From JAUYIV01 sp040882645 (GTDB taxonomy: Bacteria > Actinomycetota > Acidimicrobiia > Spongiisociales > UBA11373), in contig JBBEAX010000073.1 in the NCBI GenBank assembly GCA_040882645.1, positions 1 through 16,080 of the forward strand: 16,080 bases of DNA, read 5' to 3'. The first letter of the stretch is position 1, and every line of letters starts with the position of its first letter. The notes under the pieces were generated by a model. That model saw only the letters and a list, made by a program, of their open reading frames with translations, ran no database searches and was not told where the DNA came from. Of the stretch, positions 14,095 to 16,080 are shown one piece after another. The translations under genes and the position numbers were made by a program.

Positions 14095-14537
14095 GGCGCC
14101 TGGCACCCCTCCTCGGGCTGCTGCTGGTGCTGGCGGCCTGCGGAGACGACGACACCGGCCCCGGCCCCGGCGACACCACGTCGTCGACCGGGCCGGCCAC
14201 CACGTCGCCTGATCCTCCGACGAGTTCGACGGCGGCCGGGTTGGGCCTCCCCGCCATCGGGGTGCTGACCCCGGCGGCGGGCAACGGGGAGCGCCCACTT
14301 CTGGAGTGGGAGGCGGTAGCGGAGGCGGCCCGCTACGCCGTGACCATCTCGACGGCGGACGGCAGAGCCTACTGGGCGTGGGTGGGTGACGACACCTCGG
14401 TGTACCTGGGTGGTGGCGACGGAGCCACCGACACCGCCGGCCCGGTCCTCTCTGGGCCGATGACTATGACGGTGCTCGCCTTCGACGCCGCCAACACGGT
14501 CATCGCCGCCTCCCCGCCCACTCCGATCGCCCCCTGA
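14091..14537 (+). CDS. Lipoprotein coupled to the secreted protein upstream
   Basis: 148 residues from a GTG at 14091 that overlaps the previous gene's TGA. The signal MRRLAPLLGLLLVLAACGDD has lipobox LAAC, lipidated Cys17. A Gly/Thr/Ser/Pro-rich spacer (about 20-50) precedes a compact beta domain (about 55-148) with PLLEWEAVAEAARYAVTIST, AYWAWVGDD and MTVLAFDAANTVIA, a pattern like a fibronectin type III or similar beta sandwich. The frame is open far upstream, but the region before 14091 is the shadow of the secreted protein gene. Function unknown; co-translation suggests the two work together outside the membrane. Confidence 0.8.
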   Translation: MRRLAPLLGLLLVLAACGDDDTGPGPGDTTSSTGPATTSPDPPTSSTAAGLGLPAIGVLTPAAGNGERPLLEWEAVAEAARYAVTISTADGRAYWAWVGDDTSVYLGGGDGATDTAGPVLSGPMTMTVLAFDAANTVIAASPPTPIAP

Positions 14538-14659
14538 TCACCGCCGAGTTCGACCCCGCAGCGACAGCTGCTCCGGCGCCCGGCACCTCCCGGTCCAGAT
14601 CGAAGGCGATCAGGATCGAGTTCTGCTTCGGCGGCTCGGCAGGGCCGGCGGCAATTTGG

Positions 14660-15229
14660 TCAGTTCGCGCCTTTCACTCGAGCCTTCGCCGCCGCACCCT
14701 GTTCGTCGGTGAGGCTCCCGTCAGCCACGTAGTCGTCGATAACCTCGATGACCTCGTCAGCACTGCGCTGCCCGGCTTGGAACATGCCGATCAGAGCCTC
14801 GACCACCTCCAGATCCGCTTGCCGCGCTGCTTCGGCGTAGCGCCGAGCCTCGGGGTTCTTGCTCTGGAACTCCTTCACCTGGTCGCGCCTGTACTGGTCG
14901 CCGAGTTCTTCGACGATGTTTTCCCCGCCGGCGGCGTCAAAAGCATCCCAGTCCACCAGCATCCGCTGCGGGTTCTCGGCATCCACCTTTACCGGGAGCG
15001 AGACACCGGTCGTGATGTCCCAGTACCGCTTGGGCACCCTGACCTTCTGCACGATCGCGTACGGATCACGTCCCTCGATGCGGACCTCGAGATCCAGCCG
15101 GTACGAATCGGAGCGGCTCCCCTGCTCGTCGACTGACCCGGCGTATTTCGGCACGTATCGCAACACCGCGGTAGCTGGGAGCCCTCCCTTGAGCAGGTCC
15201 TTGTTCGTGAACCGATCCAAAAGCCCCAT
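14660..15229 (-). CDS. Conserved-looking hypothetical protein with a SHOCT-like C-terminal tail
   Basis: 189 residues from the ATG at 15229 with GGAGGGGG about four bases upstream. The N-terminal half is a beta-rich module (LPATAVLRYVPKYAGSV, SYRLDLEVRIEG, AIVQKVRVPKRYW, VSLPVKVDAENPQRMLVDWD), which resembles the small actinobacterial domain that begins GLLDRF and binds no known ligand. The second half is helical and charged. The last 30 residues (VIEVIDDYVADGSLTDEQG) have a SHOCT-like helix-turn-helix with the GSLTDEQ turn. There is no signal or membrane helix, so it is cytosolic. A 122-base gap separates it from the convergent lipoprotein gene. Confidence 0.8.
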   Translation of the reverse strand: MGLLDRFTNKDLLKGGLPATAVLRYVPKYAGSVDEQGSRSDSYRLDLEVRIEGRDPYAIVQKVRVPKRYWDITTGVSLPVKVDAENPQRMLVDWDAFDAAGGENIVEELGDQYRRDQVKEFQSKNPEARRYAEAARQADLEVVEALIGMFQAGQRSADEVIEVIDDYVADGSLTDEQGAAAKARVKGAN

Positions 15230-15437
15230 GTGCCCCCTCCGAGGATCTCGTCGACGCGCCCGAGCAGCCGGCGCATGCGCGGATGCGCCCGAAGCCTCTC
15301 GTACTGAGGAAGGGCGATGTCGGGGCTCAGGAAGACCTCGGCCATTGCAGCAACCTATCGGAACGCCCCACTACCCCGATACCCTCTTGCCGCAGAAGGG
15401 TCCAGCAGGTAGGATGCCGCGCGGAGCAAGGAGTCCG

Positions 15438-15677
15438 ATGTCATCCGAAGCAGTACTCGTAGAACTCGACCAGCGGCGCCGCGCCAGCCTGGGGAAAGTC
15501 GGCCACGCCGACCATAAGCGGTACCTGGCCACCGTCGAGCCCGATGGCACCATCACCTTGAAGCCCGCCGTGGTGATGACCGAAGCGGAGGCCGCACTCC
15601 TCAGGAACACGGAACTCGTGGAGTCGATCAAGCGACAGCGCAAGGACCCCGCCGGCTACGTAAAGCGACCCGGGTAG
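15438..15677 (+). CDS. Antitoxin-like small protein with no adjacent toxin
   Basis: 79 residues from the ATG at 15438, with AAGGAG six bases upstream. The frame is open upstream but only this start has an RBS. The sequence has a beta core (EAVLVELDQRRRASLGK, YLATVEPDGTITLKPAVVM) and a C-terminal helix (TEAEAALLRNTELVESIKRQ) with a basic tail. It resembles small actinobacterial proteins that I recall as antitoxins or AbrB-like regulators (RASLGK, LATVEPDGTI, LxPAVVMT). The next gene is on the other strand, so no partner toxin follows, and upstream 15230-15437 has no recognised toxin. The assignment is from memory of similar proteins. Confidence 0.7.
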   Translation: MSSEAVLVELDQRRRASLGKVGHADHKRYLATVEPDGTITLKPAVVMTEAEAALLRNTELVESIKRQRKDPAGYVKRPG

Positions 15678-15730
15678 GCCCAAGGGACCTACGCGAACAG
15701 CAGCCCAGACCTAGCGACCTCGGGCGAGCC

Positions 15731-16080
15731 TCATCCCCGGCGCTCGGCCACGGCGACCACCCGGCGGGCCATTCGGCCGAAGATGAGCCGGTGGAACGGA
15801 AACATGGCATACCAGTAGAGACGACCGGCCAATCCTCTCGGTCGGAACCGTGCGGTCTGGTCGAGGTAACGCAGGCCAGCCTCCTCCCGGATCCGCCACT
15901 CCAGCCAGGCTTCTCCGGGCAGACGCATCTCGGCGAAGAGTTGCAAATGTTCGTTCGGGGTCACCGAGGCCACCCTCCAGAAGTCGACGGTGTCGCCGAC
16001 GCGGACCGTCTCCGGGTGGCGGCGGCCCCGCCGCAGCCCCACCCCGCCCACCAGGGTGTCGATGACGCCACGCACTCGCC
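15731..16080 (-). CDS. DUF2867-type domain, C-terminal part (gene enters from the right edge)
   Basis: At least 116 residues are visible, open to the right edge. Key segments: VIDTLVGGVGLRRGRRHPET, VGDTVDFWRVASVTPNEHL, LFAEMRLPGEAWLEWRI, LDQTARFRPRGLAGRLYWY and PFHRLIFGRMARR. This is the C-terminal DUF2867 domain that usually follows an NAD(P)-binding Rossmann domain (epimerase/SDR type) in proteins of about 450-500 residues. A GTG at 16075 is available, but the conserved domain begins before it, so a longer gene beyond the window is more likely. The role is unknown beyond a probable nucleotide-linked oxidoreductase. Confidence 0.8.
   Translation of the reverse strand, partial: RVRGVIDTLVGGVGLRRGRRHPETVRVGDTVDFWRVASVTPNEHLQLFAEMRLPGEAWLEWRIREEAGLRYLDQTARFRPRGLAGRLYWYAMFPFHRLIFGRMARRVVAVAERRG

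Noticed and set aside
14989..15345. A 118-residue minus-strand frame beginning MAEVFLSPDIALPQYERLRA upstream of and overlapping the hypothetical gene ending at 14660.
   Set aside because: The first 40 residues look protein-like, but from residue 40 onward it is a Ser/Arg/Thr-rich shadow of the well-supported gene at 14660-15229. It may hold a decayed gene start; not supported as a full gene.
15674..15692. Imperfect hairpin GTAGGCCC / GGGaCCTAC at the end of the antitoxin-like gene.
   Set aside because: Short, bulged and with a 2-nt loop; cannot be distinguished from chance.

Overview
The window is high-GC DNA with dense, mostly short genes, GTG and TTG starts, GTGA/ATGA gene junctions and Thr/Ser/Pro-rich lipoproteins. 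It looks like a chromosomal segment of an uncultured high-GC actinobacterium, perhaps Acidimicrobiia. That placement is inferred from coding style and protein families, not from a marker gene.

Left part (1-4.1 kb), redox and small membrane proteins: the end of an SRPBCC/AHSA1-like gene; a SHOCT-domain membrane peptide (-); a 56-residue Cys/His-rich protein (-) too short for usual gene calling; a membrane protein fused to a cytochrome c domain (+); then a large minus-strand gene that fuses CDGSH, a 4Fe-4S-like middle domain, CDGSH, two universal stress domains and a C-terminal Rieske domain. The last two genes converge and overlap at their 3' ends. A small lipoprotein follows.

Middle part (4.2-10.05 kb), an accessory island: an intact MazEF pair behind a palindromic operator; a graveyard with a frameshifted second MazF end and the beginning of a nucleotidyl cyclase; a HicA-like gene coupled by ATGA to an unrecognised partner; a truncated second HicA-like copy; then a coupled two-gene operon of a RecQ-type helicase fused to a ComFC-like phosphoribosyltransferase, followed by a DprA-family protein. 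A RelBE/Phd-type pair is divergent from this operon. The helicase, phosphoribosyltransferase and DprA activities are the same three that ComFA, ComFC and DprA supply in natural competence, here packed into two genes among toxin-antitoxin modules. The module may handle incoming single-stranded DNA, for uptake or for defence.

Right part (10.1-16.08 kb): a class 3 lipase-like hydrolase, a Thr-rich lipoprotein, a six-helix membrane class III adenylate cyclase (-), a secreted protein coupled to another lipoprotein (+), a conserved hypothetical protein (-), an antitoxin-like small gene with no adjacent toxin (+), and the end of a DUF2867-type gene (-) running off the right edge. No rRNA, tRNA, CRISPR array, insertion sequence or integrase was recognised. 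No gap longer than 300 bases lacks a gene except 4735-5366, which holds the MazEF promoter and the gene remnants.
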